A stretch of 61,649 nt of DNA from the NCBI RefSeq assembly GCF_001447195.1, contig NZ_LFRI01000392.1, forward strand, positions 1 through 61,649, given 5' to 3'. Source of the DNA: Aquabacterium parvum (GTDB lineage: Bacteria > Pseudomonadota > Gammaproteobacteria > Burkholderiales > Burkholderiaceae_C). The notes beneath the pieces are model-generated. The model was not told the origin of the DNA. It worked only from the letters and a program-made list of their open reading frames with translations, and did no database searches. Position 1 is the stretch's first letter. Each line of letters starts with the position of its first letter. Positions 19,255 through 28,512 of the stretch are shown here, in pieces. A program made the position numbers and the translations under genes.

Positions 19255-19987
19255 CGTCGAGGATGGCGCCTGCCGTGTAGCTGGCGGCGTCGGACAGCAA
19301 CCAGGCAATGGCCTCACCGACTTCTTCGGCTTGGGCAGCACGCCCCATGGGCAACTGCGGCGCCATGCGGCTGGCACGATCGGGCTCGCCACCTGTGGCA
19401 TGGATGCCGGTGTCGGTGATGCCTGGGCGCACGGCCACCACGCGCACCCCTTCGCCGGCCACTTCTTTTGACAGCCCGCCGGTGAACACGTCGATGGCGC
19501 CCTTGCTGGCCGCGTAGTCCACGTACAAGGCGGGCGAACCGGTGCGCACCGCGCTGCTGGAGACGTTGACGATGACGCCACCTTGTCCGCCATGCCGTCG
19601 TGACATGCGCTTGACGGCCTCGCGTGCGCAGAGCATGGGCCCGAGCACATTGACCGCCAGCATGCGCTGCAGGCGCTCTGCGCTCATCTCGTCGAGCCGC
19701 GCCGTTTGATCGACGATGCCGGCGTTGTTGACCAGGCCTGTCAGCCGGGGCAGAGAGGCATCCAGTCGGGCGAACAAGGCCAGCACCTCCTCCTCGTTGG
19801 CCAGGTCGGCCTGGGCGATGATGGCTTGCGGCGCCCCCAGGCGCAGGCAGTCATCGGCGACGGCCTGCGCCAGGTCGGCGCGGTGAGCGAAGTGAATGAG
19901 CAGGGCGTGGCCGCGTTGAGCGAGCAGCCGGGCGGTGGCCGCGCCGATGCCCTGGCTGGCGCCGGTGACGAGGGTGACGGGGTGCAT
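19238..19987 (-). CDS. SDR-family oxidoreductase
   Basis: A 249-residue short-chain dehydrogenase/reductase. The cofactor motif TGASQGIG is at residues 8-15, NNAG near the middle, and the catalytic set is Ser in VNVSSSAV with YxxxK in YVDYAASKG. The C-terminus (AGAILDVTGGR) is typical. The cofactor motif followed by a basic residue region suggests NADP(H). Substrate unknown. It is convergent with the asparaginase gene and divergent from macA, 67 bp away. Confidence 0.9.
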   Translation of the reverse strand: MHPVTLVTGASQGIGAATARLLAQRGHALLIHFAHRADLAQAVADDCLRLGAPQAIIAQADLANEEEVLALFARLDASLPRLTGLVNNAGIVDQTARLDEMSAERLQRMLAVNVLGPMLCAREAVKRMSRRHGGQGGVIVNVSSSAVRTGSPALYVDYAASKGAIDVFTGGLSKEVAGEGVRVVAVRPGITDTGIHATGGEPDRASRMAPQLPMGRAAQAEEVGEAIAWLLSDAASYTAGAILDVTGGR

Positions 19988-20054
19988 GCCCTCACTTTAC
20001 TTCGCTTAACCTGCGAGACTGAGAGCCACAACACAGCCCTGCGAAACTCAAGGC

Positions 20055-21284
20055 ATGACAACCGCAAACAAGAAGTCCTGGTGGGCCGGCTGGCGCCTGT
20101 TCGCCATCCTGGGGGTGCTCGCGCTGGCGGGCTGGGGGGTGTACGCCAAGTTCATCAAGAAGGCCCCGGCGCCCGAAGTCATCACGGCCGAAGTCGAGCG
20201 CACCAACCTCGAGGACACGGTGCTGGCATCGGGCACGATCAAGTCCGAGCGCGATGTCAACGTGGGTGCCCAGGTCTCGGGCCAGATCAAGCGCTTGCAC
20301 GTTGCCTTGGGCGACCAGGTCAAGCAGGGCCAGTTGCTGGCCGAAATCGATTCCACCACCCAGAACAACACCCTGCGCAACGCCGAAGCCCAGGTGGCCT
20401 TGCTGCAGGCTCAACTGCAAGCCAAGGAAGCCTTGTACAGGCAGGCCGAGATCACGTTCAAACGTCAACAAGGCCTGTTCAAGCTCGATGCGGCCTCGAA
20501 GGCAGAACTCGATGGCGCCGAGGCCACGCTGGCCACCACCCGGGCCGACATCAACGCCTTGCAGGCCCAGATCAGGCAGGCCAACATTTCGGTGGACACG
20601 GCACGTGTGAACCTGGGCTACACGCGCATCCTCGCGCCCATCGACGGCGTGGTCACGGGCGTGATCGCCGAAGAGGGGCGCACCGTGAACGCCGTGCAGT
20701 CGGCGCCGACCATCATCAAGCTCTCGCGCCTGGACCGCGTGCTGATCAAGGCGCAGATCTCCGAAGCCGACGTCGTGCGGGTGCAGCCGGGCCTGCCGGT
20801 GTACTTCACCATCCTGGGCGAGCCCCAAAAGCGCTACGAGGCCAGGCTGCGCACCATCGAGCCATCGCCTGAATCGGAGCAGGTTGACACCAGCACCAAG
20901 ACGACCACGAGCACCTCGTCGTCGACCACGTCGGCTGTTTACTACAACGGCTTGTTCGAGGTGCCCAACCCCGATGGCAAGCTGCGTGTGGCCATGACGG
21001 CGCAGGTCTTCATCGTGCTGGCCAAGGCCGATGACGTGCTGGCGATACCCGCCTCGGCGCTGGGCAAGCGCAACCGCAAGGACGACACGTACGCGGTGCG
21101 GGTGCTCGAAGGCGAGCCGGGCGGCGCACAGCGCGTGGTCGATCGCCAGGTCAAGGTGGGTCTGAACAACCGCGTGCAGGCGCAGGTGCTGTCGGGCCTG
21201 AAAGAAGGCGAGCGCGTGGTCGTGGGCGAGGCCTCGGCCGGTGGTGGCTCGGGCGGCTCGCGCCGTCCGCCGGGCATGTTCTGA
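20055..21284 (+). CDS. macA: MacA-like periplasmic adaptor of a tripartite ABC exporter
   Basis: A 409-residue membrane fusion protein. One N-terminal membrane anchor (residues 9-33) is followed by a lipoyl half-motif ([13 protein letters not shown]), a coiled-coil hairpin (about 95-180), the second lipoyl half ([14 protein letters not shown]) and the barrel and membrane-proximal domains. The Thr/Ser-rich insert ([13 protein letters not shown]) is usual in MacA. The stop overlaps the macB start codon by one base (TGATG), so translation is coupled. Together with MacB and the NodT-type protein it should expel macrolides, lipopeptides or siderophores such as in PvdRT-OpmQ; the substrate is unknown. 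Confidence 0.93.
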   Translation: MTTANKKSWWAGWRLFAILGVLALAGWGVYAKFIKKAPAPEVITAEVERTNLEDTVLASGTIKSERDVNVGAQVSGQIKRLHVALGDQVKQGQLLAEIDSTTQNNTLRNAEAQVALLQAQLQAKEALYRQAEITFKRQQGLFKLDAASKAELDGAEATLATTRADINALQAQIRQANISVDTARVNLGYTRILAPIDGVVTGVIAEEGRTVNAVQSAPTIIKLSRLDRVLIKAQISEADVVRVQPGLPVYFTILGEPQKRYEARLRTIEPSPESEQVDTSTKTTTSTSSSTTSAVYYNGLFEVPNPDGKLRVAMTAQVFIVLAKADDVLAIPASALGKRNRKDDTYAVRVLEGEPGGAQRVVDRQVKVGLNNRVQAQVLSGLKEGERVVVGEASAGGGSGGSRRPPGMF

Positions 21285-23302
21285 TGAAGAGCGAGATCGA
21301 TCAGATCCAGGCCGGGCGGGGCGCGCAAGGTGCGCCCAAGCAGCCAGGTGCCGATGCCCCATTGCTCGAGGTGCGTGACCTCTGGCGCGAGTTCCCCTCG
21401 GGCGATGGCACGGTGGCCGTGCTCAAGGGCATCGACCTGGGCATCCATGCCGGTGAGATGGTGGCCATCATGGGCGCGTCCGGTTCGGGCAAGTCCACGC
21501 TGATGAACATCCTGGGTTGCCTGGACCGGCCTTCGCGCGGCAGCTACCGCGTGGCCGGTCAGCCCACGGCGGACATGGCGCCCGATGACCTTGCCCGATT
21601 GAGGCGCGAGCACTTCGGTTTCATCTTCCAGCGCTATCACCTCATGGGTGACCTGACCGCGCTGGGCAACGCCGAGATCCCGGCCATTTATGCGGGGCAC
21701 AGCCCGGCGCGACGCCATGAGCGCGCGCTGGCCTTGCTCAAGCGCCTGGGCTTGCAAGACCGCGCCGGGCACCGACCGGGCCAGCTCTCGGGCGGTCAGC
21801 AGCAGCGTGTGTCGATCGCGCGGGCGCTGATGAACGGCGGCGATGTCATCCTGGCTGACGAGCCCACCGGCGCGCTTGACAGCGTCAGTGGTGAAGAGGT
21901 CATGCGCATCCTCAAGGAGCTGCACGCCGACGGCCACACGGTCATCATCGTGACCCACGATGCCAAGGTGGCGGCGCACGCGCAGCGCATCATCGAGGTG
22001 GCCGATGGTCGCATCATCGCCGACCGCCGAACCGACGGTGTCGAGCAGGTTGGGCACCGGGCTGCGCGCCCTGCCGTGCAGCCCGACGCGTCCTGGTCGG
22101 CGGTGTGGGGGCGTTTCACCGAGGCCTTCACCATGGCCTTGCGCGCCATGGCCGGGCACCGCCTGCGCACGCTGCTGACCATGCTCGGCATCATCATCGG
22201 CATTGCCTCCGTGGTCTCGATGGTGGCCTTGGGCGAAGGCTCGCGTCAGCGGGTGCTCAAGGACATCGCCGCGATGGGCACCAACACCATCGACATCTAC
22301 CCCGGCAAGAACTTCGGGGACCGGCAGGCGGGGCGCATCCGCACGCTGGTGCCGGGCGATGCCAACGCGCTGGCGCAATTGAATTACGTCGACAGCGTCA
22401 CACCCGGTGTGAGCACCAGCGTGACCTTGCGCCGCGGCAACGTGGAGGCCACGGCCAATGTCACGGGCGTGGGCGACCAGTTCTTCCGCGTCAAGGGCTA
22501 CGACATCGCGCAAGGCCAGGCCTTCGACGACGAGAGCGTGCGCCGCCAGACGCAAGAATCCGTGATCGATCCGAACACCCAGGCCGCGCTGTTCCCCAAT
22601 GGCGAGAACCCGGTGGGGCAGGTGATCTTCCTGGGCAGCGTGCCGGTGCGGGTCATCGGCGTGACCGCGCCGTCCGAGAGCGGCTTCAACATGTCGGACA
22701 ACCTCAATGTGTGGGTGCCCTACACGACGGCGATGCGGCGCCTGATGGGCCAGAACCACCTGCGCAGCATCACCGTGCGCATCAGCGACAGCGCCAACCC
22801 GTCGGCGGCCGAGCAGGGCATCACCAAGCTGATGACGCAGCGCCATGGCTCGAAGGATTTCTTCGTGCGCAACAGCGACAGCATCCGCCAGACCATCGAG
22901 AGCACGACGCAGACGCTGACGCTGCTGATCTCGTCGATCGCGGTGATCTCGCTGATCGTGGGCGGCATCGGCGTGATGAACATCATGCTGGTGTCGGTCA
23001 CCGAGCGGACGCAGGAGATCGGTGTGCGCATGGCCGTGGGCGCCAGGCAGTCGGACATCCTGCGCCAGTTCCTCATCGAGGCGGTGCTGGTGTGTTTGCT
23101 CGGCGGTGGGCTGGGCATCGCGCTGGCGTTGAGCCTGGGCGTGATCTTCGATCAGTTCAACACGGGCTTCAGCATGATCTATTCGACCGCCTCGATCGTG
23201 ACGGCCTTTGGTGTGTCATCGCTGATCGGCGTGGTGTTTGGTTTCCTGCCGGCCCGCCGTGCGGCCCAGCTCGACCCGGTGGATGCGCTGAGCCGGCAGT
23301 GA
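21284..23302 (+). CDS. macB: MacB-like ABC transporter ATPase/permease
   Basis: A 672-residue fusion. The N-terminal ATPase has Walker [10 protein letters not shown], signature [15 protein letters not shown] and Walker [12 protein letters not shown]. It is followed by one helix (about residue 300), a large periplasmic domain with a MacB core fold, and three C-terminal helices ([20 protein letters not shown] is the hallmark). MacB acts as a mechanotransmission dimer driving efflux through MacA and an outer-membrane channel. Coupled to macA and 20 bp before the outer-membrane gene. Confidence 0.95.
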   Translation: MKSEIDQIQAGRGAQGAPKQPGADAPLLEVRDLWREFPSGDGTVAVLKGIDLGIHAGEMVAIMGASGSGKSTLMNILGCLDRPSRGSYRVAGQPTADMAPDDLARLRREHFGFIFQRYHLMGDLTALGNAEIPAIYAGHSPARRHERALALLKRLGLQDRAGHRPGQLSGGQQQRVSIARALMNGGDVILADEPTGALDSVSGEEVMRILKELHADGHTVIIVTHDAKVAAHAQRIIEVADGRIIADRRTDGVEQVGHRAARPAVQPDASWSAVWGRFTEAFTMALRAMAGHRLRTLLTMLGIIIGIASVVSMVALGEGSRQRVLKDIAAMGTNTIDIYPGKNFGDRQAGRIRTLVPGDANALAQLNYVDSVTPGVSTSVTLRRGNVEATANVTGVGDQFFRVKGYDIAQGQAFDDESVRRQTQESVIDPNTQAALFPNGENPVGQVIFLGSVPVRVIGVTAPSESGFNMSDNLNVWVPYTTAMRRLMGQNHLRSITVRISDSANPSAAEQGITKLMTQRHGSKDFFVRNSDSIRQTIESTTQTLTLLISSIAVISLIVGGIGVMNIMLVSVTERTQEIGVRMAVGARQSDILRQFLIEAVLVCLLGGGLGIALALSLGVIFDQFNTGFSMIYSTASIVTAFGVSSLIGVVFGFLPARRAAQLDPVDALSRQ

Positions 23303-23321
23303 GGCCCGGGCCCAGCGAGCA

Positions 23322-24854
23322 ATGAAGAACATGTCCATGAACGAACACGACTTGAACCGGCGCAGGCCGGTGGCTTCGGCCTGCCTGTGCGCGCTGATGC
23401 TGGCGAGCGCCAGCGCCCTGCTTGCCGGGTGTGTCACGACGCCTTATGAGCAGCCGGCGCTGACCGTGCCGGCGAGCTACGTGTCGGCCAATGCCGACGC
23501 GGGTGGCGCGACCGATGTGAAGTCCTTGGCTGAGGCCGCGCAAGCCGGCGAGGCCGCGCAAGGACTGTCCCCCTGGTGGCTGGCGTTCGATGACCCGGCG
23601 CTGCACCAATTGATCCGCGACGCCCTGGCGCGCAACAACGACCTGGCGCAAGCCGCCTTGAAGGTGCGCCGCGCCCAACTCCTGGCCGGCCAGGCCGCCA
23701 GCGACCAGTTGCCCACGGTGACGCTGCAGGGCAGCTCCACCGCGTCGCGCCCACTTGATGGCGGTGACACGACGCGCCTGAACAGCGCCTCGCTCGGCCT
23801 GAGCTGGGAGGCCGATCTGTGGGGGCGCGTGGCCGCCCTGCGCAGCGCCGCCGACTGGGAGGCCCAGGCCACCGAGGAAGACCGCTTGGCCGCAGCCTTG
23901 GCCCTGGTGGGCACGACGGCGCGCCTGCATTGGCAGGTGGGCTACCTGAATCAGCGCGTCGAGGCCAGCCAGCAGAGCATCGAGTACGCGCGGCGCACGC
24001 TGGAGCTGGTGCAGGCCCAGAAGGGGCAGGGCGCCGTCTCGGGCCTGGAGGTGGCGCAGGCCACGCAATCGCTGGCCGCACAAGAGGCCGCGCACACCCA
24101 GTTCCTGCTGCAACGCACGCAGGCTCGCAACGCCCTGGCGATCTTGTTCGACGGCCCGCCTGGCGTGGCACTGGATGAGGCGAGCCGACTGCCGGACGGT
24201 GCGCTGCCCGCGGTGCCTGCGGGCGCTCCGGCCGAGCTTTTGAGCCGCCGCCCCGACCTGCGCGCCGCCGAGCTGCGCCTGCGCAAGACCCTGGCCCAGG
24301 TGGACGCCACGCGCGCTGCCGCCTACCCCAAGCTCACGCTGACCGGCAGCGTGGGCGGCAGCTCGAGCGAGCTCGGCCGAGTGCTGGCCGACCCGGTGGG
24401 CACGCTGGGGGCAGGCCTGCTGCTGCCCTTCGTGCAGTGGCGCGACGTGCAGCGCAACGTCGACATCTCGAAAACCGACCACGAGCTGGCCATCCGGGGT
24501 TTTCGCCAGAGCTGGTACACGGCCTTGTCAGAGGTGGACAACGCACTGGCCTCGCGCCTGCGCTACGAGCAGCAGGGCGAGCGACTGCAGACCGCCGTCA
24601 CCGCCGCGCGCGACAGCGAACGCCTCTCCGAGGCCCGCTACCGCGCCGGTGCCGTGCCCCTGAAAACCTGGCTGGACGCCCAGGAAACCCGCCGCCAGGC
24701 CGAAAACAACCTGGCGCTCAACCGCTTCAACCGGCTGGACGCGCTCATCACGCTCTACCAGTCGGCTGGCGGTGGGCTGGGCGACGCTGCCATGGTGGCG
24801 CCGACCGCCACTTCGGTCACGTCCGCATCGTCCGAACGGATCACCCCGAGGTAA
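23322..24854 (+). CDS. NodT-family outer-membrane efflux lipoprotein
   Basis: A 510-residue TolC-like channel. The signal ends in lipobox LLAGC with the lipidated Cys37. Two copies of the outer-membrane efflux repeat are visible, with long Ala/Gln/Arg-rich helices and conserved motifs WWLAFDDPALHQLI, LSWEADLWGRV and LLSRRPDLRAAELRL. The start could also be Met4 or Met6. It follows macB by 20 bp and so supplies the outer-membrane part of this exporter. A second NodT-type gene lies at 48489-50057. Confidence 0.92.
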   Translation: MKNMSMNEHDLNRRRPVASACLCALMLASASALLAGCVTTPYEQPALTVPASYVSANADAGGATDVKSLAEAAQAGEAAQGLSPWWLAFDDPALHQLIRDALARNNDLAQAALKVRRAQLLAGQAASDQLPTVTLQGSSTASRPLDGGDTTRLNSASLGLSWEADLWGRVAALRSAADWEAQATEEDRLAAALALVGTTARLHWQVGYLNQRVEASQQSIEYARRTLELVQAQKGQGAVSGLEVAQATQSLAAQEAAHTQFLLQRTQARNALAILFDGPPGVALDEASRLPDGALPAVPAGAPAELLSRRPDLRAAELRLRKTLAQVDATRAAAYPKLTLTGSVGGSSSELGRVLADPVGTLGAGLLLPFVQWRDVQRNVDISKTDHELAIRGFRQSWYTALSEVDNALASRLRYEQQGERLQTAVTAARDSERLSEARYRAGAVPLKTWLDAQETRRQAENNLALNRFNRLDALITLYQSAGGGLGDAAMVAPTATSVTSASSERITPR

Positions 24855-24897
24855 CCCCGCTTGTGCATGCTGCACCACAGCACGCTATGCTTTGCGC

Positions 24898-25584
24898 ATG
24901 ATCACCGTTCATCACCTCGAAACCTCTCGGTCACAGAGGATCCTGTGGCTGCTGGAAGAGCTCGGCCAACCTTACGAGCTCAAGGTCTACAAACGCCACC
25001 CTGTCACCAAGCTGGCGCCGCCAGAGCTCAAGCAGGTTCACCCGCTGGGCAAGTCACCCGTCATCACCGACCGGGGTGAGGTCATCGCGGAGTCTGGCGC
25101 CATCCTGGAGTACCTGGTCGAGCAATACGGCCGCCAGGCCCCGGGTGATGCGGCGCGCCTGGTGCCCGCTGTGGGCACGCCGGAGCACCGCCAGGTGCGT
25201 TTCTGGATGCACTTTGCGGAAGGCTCGTTGATGAACTGGCTGGTCATGAAGCTGGTCTTCATGACGATCCCGACGCAGCCCATGCCCTTTTTTGTCAAGC
25301 CGATCGCGCGGGAGCTGTGCAAGCGCGTGCAAAAGCAGTTGATCGACCCGAACGTGAACACCTCGCTGGCCTTCATCGAAGACCACCTGGGGCGTCACAC
25401 CTGGTTTGCCGGCGATCAGATCAGCCTGGCCGACTTCCAGATGAGTTTTGCGGTCTCGGCCTTGCTGTCGCGCTCGGATGCGGCGGCCGCGCACCCCAAC
25501 TTGCTGGCCTATGCCAAGCGCATGGAAGGGCGTCCTGCCTACCAGCGGGCGCTGGCCAAGGGCGGGCCGGTGGTGATGGGTTGA
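24898..25584 (+). CDS. Glutathione S-transferase
   Basis: A 228-residue cytosolic GST. The N-terminal thioredoxin-like domain begins MITVHHLETSRSQRILWLLE, with the glutathione-binding motif ITDRGEVIAESGAILEYL near residues 57-76. The helical C-terminal domain contains GRHTWFAGDQISLADFQMSF, the usual N-capping motif region. Start ATG 24898. It lies 43 bp after the NodT gene on the same strand and may be co-transcribed, but no functional link is evident. Downstream, a weak CCCC/GGGG hairpin (25595-25608) might help termination. Confidence 0.92.
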   Translation: MITVHHLETSRSQRILWLLEELGQPYELKVYKRHPVTKLAPPELKQVHPLGKSPVITDRGEVIAESGAILEYLVEQYGRQAPGDAARLVPAVGTPEHRQVRFWMHFAEGSLMNWLVMKLVFMTIPTQPMPFFVKPIARELCKRVQKQLIDPNVNTSLAFIEDHLGRHTWFAGDQISLADFQMSFAVSALLSRSDAAAAHPNLLAYAKRMEGRPAYQRALAKGGPVVMG

Positions 25585-25633
25585 TTCGGGGCTGCCCCTG
25601 AAACGGGGTGATTTGATCTGGATTGAACCAAGA

Positions 25634-25648
25634 TGCGAATCAATCGCA
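25634..25648. promoter_or_regulatory. Putative Fur box upstream of the flavin operon
   Basis: TGCGAATCAATCGCA is a 7-1-7 near-palindrome resembling the Fur 15-mer TGATAATNATTATCA (10 of 14 defined positions) and the GC-rich variant TGCGAATNATTCGCA found before iron genes in beta-proteobacteria. It is 42 bp upstream of the ATG at 25690. The surrounding 25610-25680 is the only clearly AT-rich stretch nearby. This is inference from the motif alone. Confidence 0.5.
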
Positions 25649-25689
25649 TTAAGATTCGTAAAGTTCAATCGCACATCAAAAAGCCTCCC

Positions 25690-26582
25690 ATGAACCCTTC
25701 ACGCACCCTGCGCGCCTCGGCCCTGGCCCTGGCTGTCCTCGGCACCCATGCGCACGCCGATGAAAACCTTTTTGGCTACGCCCGTGGCAGCGAGACCCTG
25801 CCCCAGGGATCGTTCGAGCTCTACCAGTTCGTCACCCACCGCAGCGACAAGGGCGAAGGCACCTACCGCGCCACCGACTACCGACCGAGCTGGAGTACGG
25901 CGTGACCAACCGCCTGACGGTGTCGGGCGCGGTCAAGCTGATGTCACTGTCGACCAGCGGCTTGCTGATCAACGGCTACTTGCCAAGCGACAAGTCTTTT
26001 GACCTGAAGCCGGCCGGCTTCTCTCTGGAAGCCAAGTACAACTTCCTGAGTCCAGCCAAGGACGACATTGGTCTGTCGGGTACGTTCGAGTACACCCGCA
26101 ACACGGTGGACCCCCATTCCGGCCAGAAGAAGAAAGCCAACAAATTCGAGCTGGGGGCGCAGCTGCAGAAGTACTTTGCCGAGGGCCAGGTCGTCTGGGT
26201 GACGAACGCTGCGCTGGAAGCCACTTACGCCAAGCGCGCAGCGATCGGCAACCTGCCTGAAGATTTCGAATGGTCCACCGAACCCGAGGTGGAGATCGAA
26301 ACCAAGCTGTCCACGGGCCTGACCTACCGCTTCGCACCTGGCTGGTTCATTGGCGCAGAAACCCAGTACGAAGCCGAGTACGAGACCGATGTCGGCAAGG
26401 AGCGCTGGTCCGTTTTCGCGGGCCCGAGCCTGCACTACGGCGCCAAGGACTGGTGGGTCACGCTGACCTGGTTCAAGCAGGTTCGCGGGGGCGGCGAGAA
26501 GTACGAAGGTCAGACCGAGAAACTGCATCTCATTGAGAAGACGAAGCAGGAAATCCGCCTGAAGGTGGGTTTCAACTTCTGA
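25690..26582 (+). pseudogene. Outer-membrane-type beta-barrel protein (DUF6662-like), interrupted by a 1-bp frameshift
   Basis: Two frames together make one protein. The first has a signal peptide ending AHADENLFGYARGSETLP and stops at 25905. The second runs on to 26582 as alternating beta-strand sequence (FSLEAKYNFLSP, GLTYRFAPGWFIGAETQ) ending in a terminal Phe, typical of an outer-membrane barrel. At 25881-25884 the DNA reads TACCGACCGAG; adding one base after TACCG restores DYRTELEYGVTNRL, continuous with the second frame. The missing base is either a real mutation or a sequencing error. ATG 25690 is chosen because the upstream start at 25633 overlaps the putative Fur box. First gene of the flavin operon. 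Confidence 0.75.
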
Positions 26583-26593
26583 AGGAGCCGGGC

Positions 26594-27148
26594 ATGAGCA
26601 CGACGCGTGACTGGAGCGCATTCCTGTTGCCGGTGGCGGCCCTGGCCGTGGCCGCTCCGCCCACCCATGCCATGAGTTACCTGTCGGTGGCTCAGGCCCA
26701 GGCGGCTTTGTTCCCGTCTGCCAAGGTGTTTGCCGAGGCATCGCTCAAATTCGACGATGCCCAGAAGGACCGCATCAAGGCGGCCTCCGGCCTGCGCCAG
26801 CGGTGGGATGCCCAGAGGGTGTGGCGCGCCGAGCGGGATGGCCAACTGCAAGGTTGGTTCATCGTGGACGACGTCATCGGCAAGCATGACTTCATCACCT
26901 ACGCCGTGGCGATATCGCCAGATGGGCGCGTCCTGGGCGTGGAGGTGATGGAGTACCGCGAGACGCACGGCGGGCAGATCCGTGAGGCGACCTGGCGCAG
27001 ACACCTGGTTGGCAAGAACTTGTCTGACCCCTTCAAGCTGGACGAGGACGTGCCCAACATCACGGGCGCCACCCTGTCGTGCCGCAATGTGATGGACGGC
27101 GTCAAACGCCTGCTTGCCATCCACAAGCTGTTCCTGGTGAAGGCTTGA
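26594..27148 (+). CDS. Periplasmic FMN-binding domain protein
   Basis: A 184-residue exported protein. The signal peptide spans about residues 1-26 (cut near THA-MSY). The C-terminal FMN-binding domain contains NITGATLS; in this family FMN is attached by a phosphoester bond to the last Thr of S/TGAT, here Thr160, by ApbE. The domain resembles the peripheral flavin subunits NqrC and RnfG. It starts 12 bp after the barrel gene and ends at the start of the ApbE gene, so modifier and substrate are encoded together. Likely a one-domain flavin electron carrier in the periplasm; the electron acceptor is unknown. Confidence 0.88.
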   Translation: MSTTRDWSAFLLPVAALAVAAPPTHAMSYLSVAQAQAALFPSAKVFAEASLKFDDAQKDRIKAASGLRQRWDAQRVWRAERDGQLQGWFIVDDVIGKHDFITYAVAISPDGRVLGVEVMEYRETHGGQIREATWRRHLVGKNLSDPFKLDEDVPNITGATLSCRNVMDGVKRLLAIHKLFLVKA

Positions 27149-27153
27149 ACTCC

Positions 27154-28023
27154 GTGGAGGTGGTGCGCCGCATGCGGCCCCTGTTGGGCACTTTCGCCGA
27201 GGTCCACGCGGAGGGGCCTGGTGCCGCGCATGCGGTGGACCAGGCCTGGCGGGTCATCGAGCGGGCCCAGCGCGACTGGAGCGTGCAGGATGCGTCGAGC
27301 GAGTTGTCTCGCCTGAATGCCACCCATGGCGTGTGCGTGCCAGTGCATCGCCACACCCTTCGCCTGCTGCGCTTGGCGTGTGCGCTGATGCGGCGCAGCG
27401 GTGGCGCGTTCGACATCACCGTGGGCGGCTTGCTGACCGAAGTCGGTGTGCTGCCAGAGCACGGACGGAATTGGTTGCCACGTGGGCATGTTGATGACAT
27501 CGAGATTGGACGGGGTTGGGTGCGCCTGCATCGGCCTTTGCGCTTGACTCTCGACGGCGTGGCCAAAGGCTTCGCGGTGGACCTGGCGGTTTCGGCGCTG
27601 CAGCGCGCGGGGGCCGTGGCAGGCTGGGTGAACGCAGGCGGCGATGTGCGTGCATTCGGTGATGCCCTGGTGCCGATGCATCGACGCGAGGCCGATGGAC
27701 GGTTGGTGCCGATTGGCACGCTGCATCAGGCCGCATTGGCCACCTCAATGGTTCGGTCCCAAAAGAACTTGAAAGACGAGCAACCCGGACCCCATGCGCG
27801 TTGGCCGGCCCACATCCTGGCCCCGGATGGGCAGGCGCCAGCGCCGGGTGTGTGGACCGTGTTGGCCAAGCGTGCATGGCGTGCCGATGCGCTGACCAAG
27901 GTGGCCGCTGCGTGCCCCGAGACTGGGCGGGTGGCCGTCATTCGACAACTGGGGGGCTGCCTGATCGAGGGCGCCGCCATCGGGGCCGCACAGGTGGTTC
28001 CCTTGCACCGATTTTCGCCATGA
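27154..28023 (+). CDS. apbE: ApbE-family FAD:protein FMN transferase
   Basis: About 289 residues from GTG 27154; TTG 27145 or ATG 27172 are alternatives. Hallmarks: VRRMRPLLGTF near the start, SELSRLN, GAFDITVGGL, DGVAKGFAVD (the DxxAKGxxVD motif), NAGGDVRAFG, and ADALTKVA near the end, where Asp and Thr bind Mg. ApbE transfers FMN from FAD to Ser/Thr of target proteins. The target is almost surely the adjacent FMN-binding protein. No signal peptide is visible from any start, although ApbE usually works in the periplasm. The stop overlaps the next start by four bases (ATGA). Confidence 0.9.
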   Translation: MEVVRRMRPLLGTFAEVHAEGPGAAHAVDQAWRVIERAQRDWSVQDASSELSRLNATHGVCVPVHRHTLRLLRLACALMRRSGGAFDITVGGLLTEVGVLPEHGRNWLPRGHVDDIEIGRGWVRLHRPLRLTLDGVAKGFAVDLAVSALQRAGAVAGWVNAGGDVRAFGDALVPMHRREADGRLVPIGTLHQAALATSMVRSQKNLKDEQPGPHARWPAHILAPDGQAPAPGVWTVLAKRAWRADALTKVAAACPETGRVAVIRQLGGCLIEGAAIGAAQVVPLHRFSP

Positions 28024-28469
28024 ACGCTCATCCCCGCTGGTTCCGCCCTGGTCTCATGGCCGTGGCTTTATCGCTTTTGCTCAGCGGCCTTTTGTTGGCG
28101 CCATCCATGCTGATGATGCGCGCGGAGGTGGACGTGCCCTGGCACCTCGATGGTTCGCAGCGGGTGGGAGTTGCCGCCTGGCACGCTTTGAGCGCCATGT
28201 TCGGCACCTGGGTGGTGGGGGCTTTGTGGACCGTGCACATGCGCGCGGGCTGGCGACGCAAGCTGCAGCGAGTCAGCGGGGCCGTGCTGGTGTGCCTGCT
28301 GTCGATGCTGGCTGGCAGCGCCCTGGGCATCTATTACCTGGGAGACGAGTGGCTTTCGGTGTTGGCAGCCTGGGTGCACCTCGTTGTCGGGCTGGTTGTG
28401 GTGCTGCCTTTTGCCTGGCATGCCTGGTGGGCGCCCTGGCATCGTGACCGGACCATGAAGCGCCGCTGA
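28020..28469 (+). CDS. Small four-helix membrane protein with paired histidines
   Basis: A 149-residue inner-membrane protein with about four hydrophobic segments: residues 11-32, 49-70, 80-102 and 112-135. Histidines occur in and beside helices 2 (AWHALSAMF, TVHMRAGW) and 4 (AAWVHLVVGL, FAWHAWW), an arrangement that could hold b-type heme, as in small cytochrome b/PepSY-like reductase subunits. It overlaps apbE by four bases, so it is the last member of the flavin operon. A role in passing electrons to the periplasmic FMN protein is inference; no homologue is named. Confidence 0.75.
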   Translation: MNAHPRWFRPGLMAVALSLLLSGLLLAPSMLMMRAEVDVPWHLDGSQRVGVAAWHALSAMFGTWVVGALWTVHMRAGWRRKLQRVSGAVLVCLLSMLAGSALGIYYLGDEWLSVLAAWVHLVVGLVVVLPFAWHAWWAPWHRDRTMKRR

Positions 28470-28512
28470 GCGCCACATGGGTTTCTCGGCAGGACGGTCC
28501 AGGTCACCTGTC

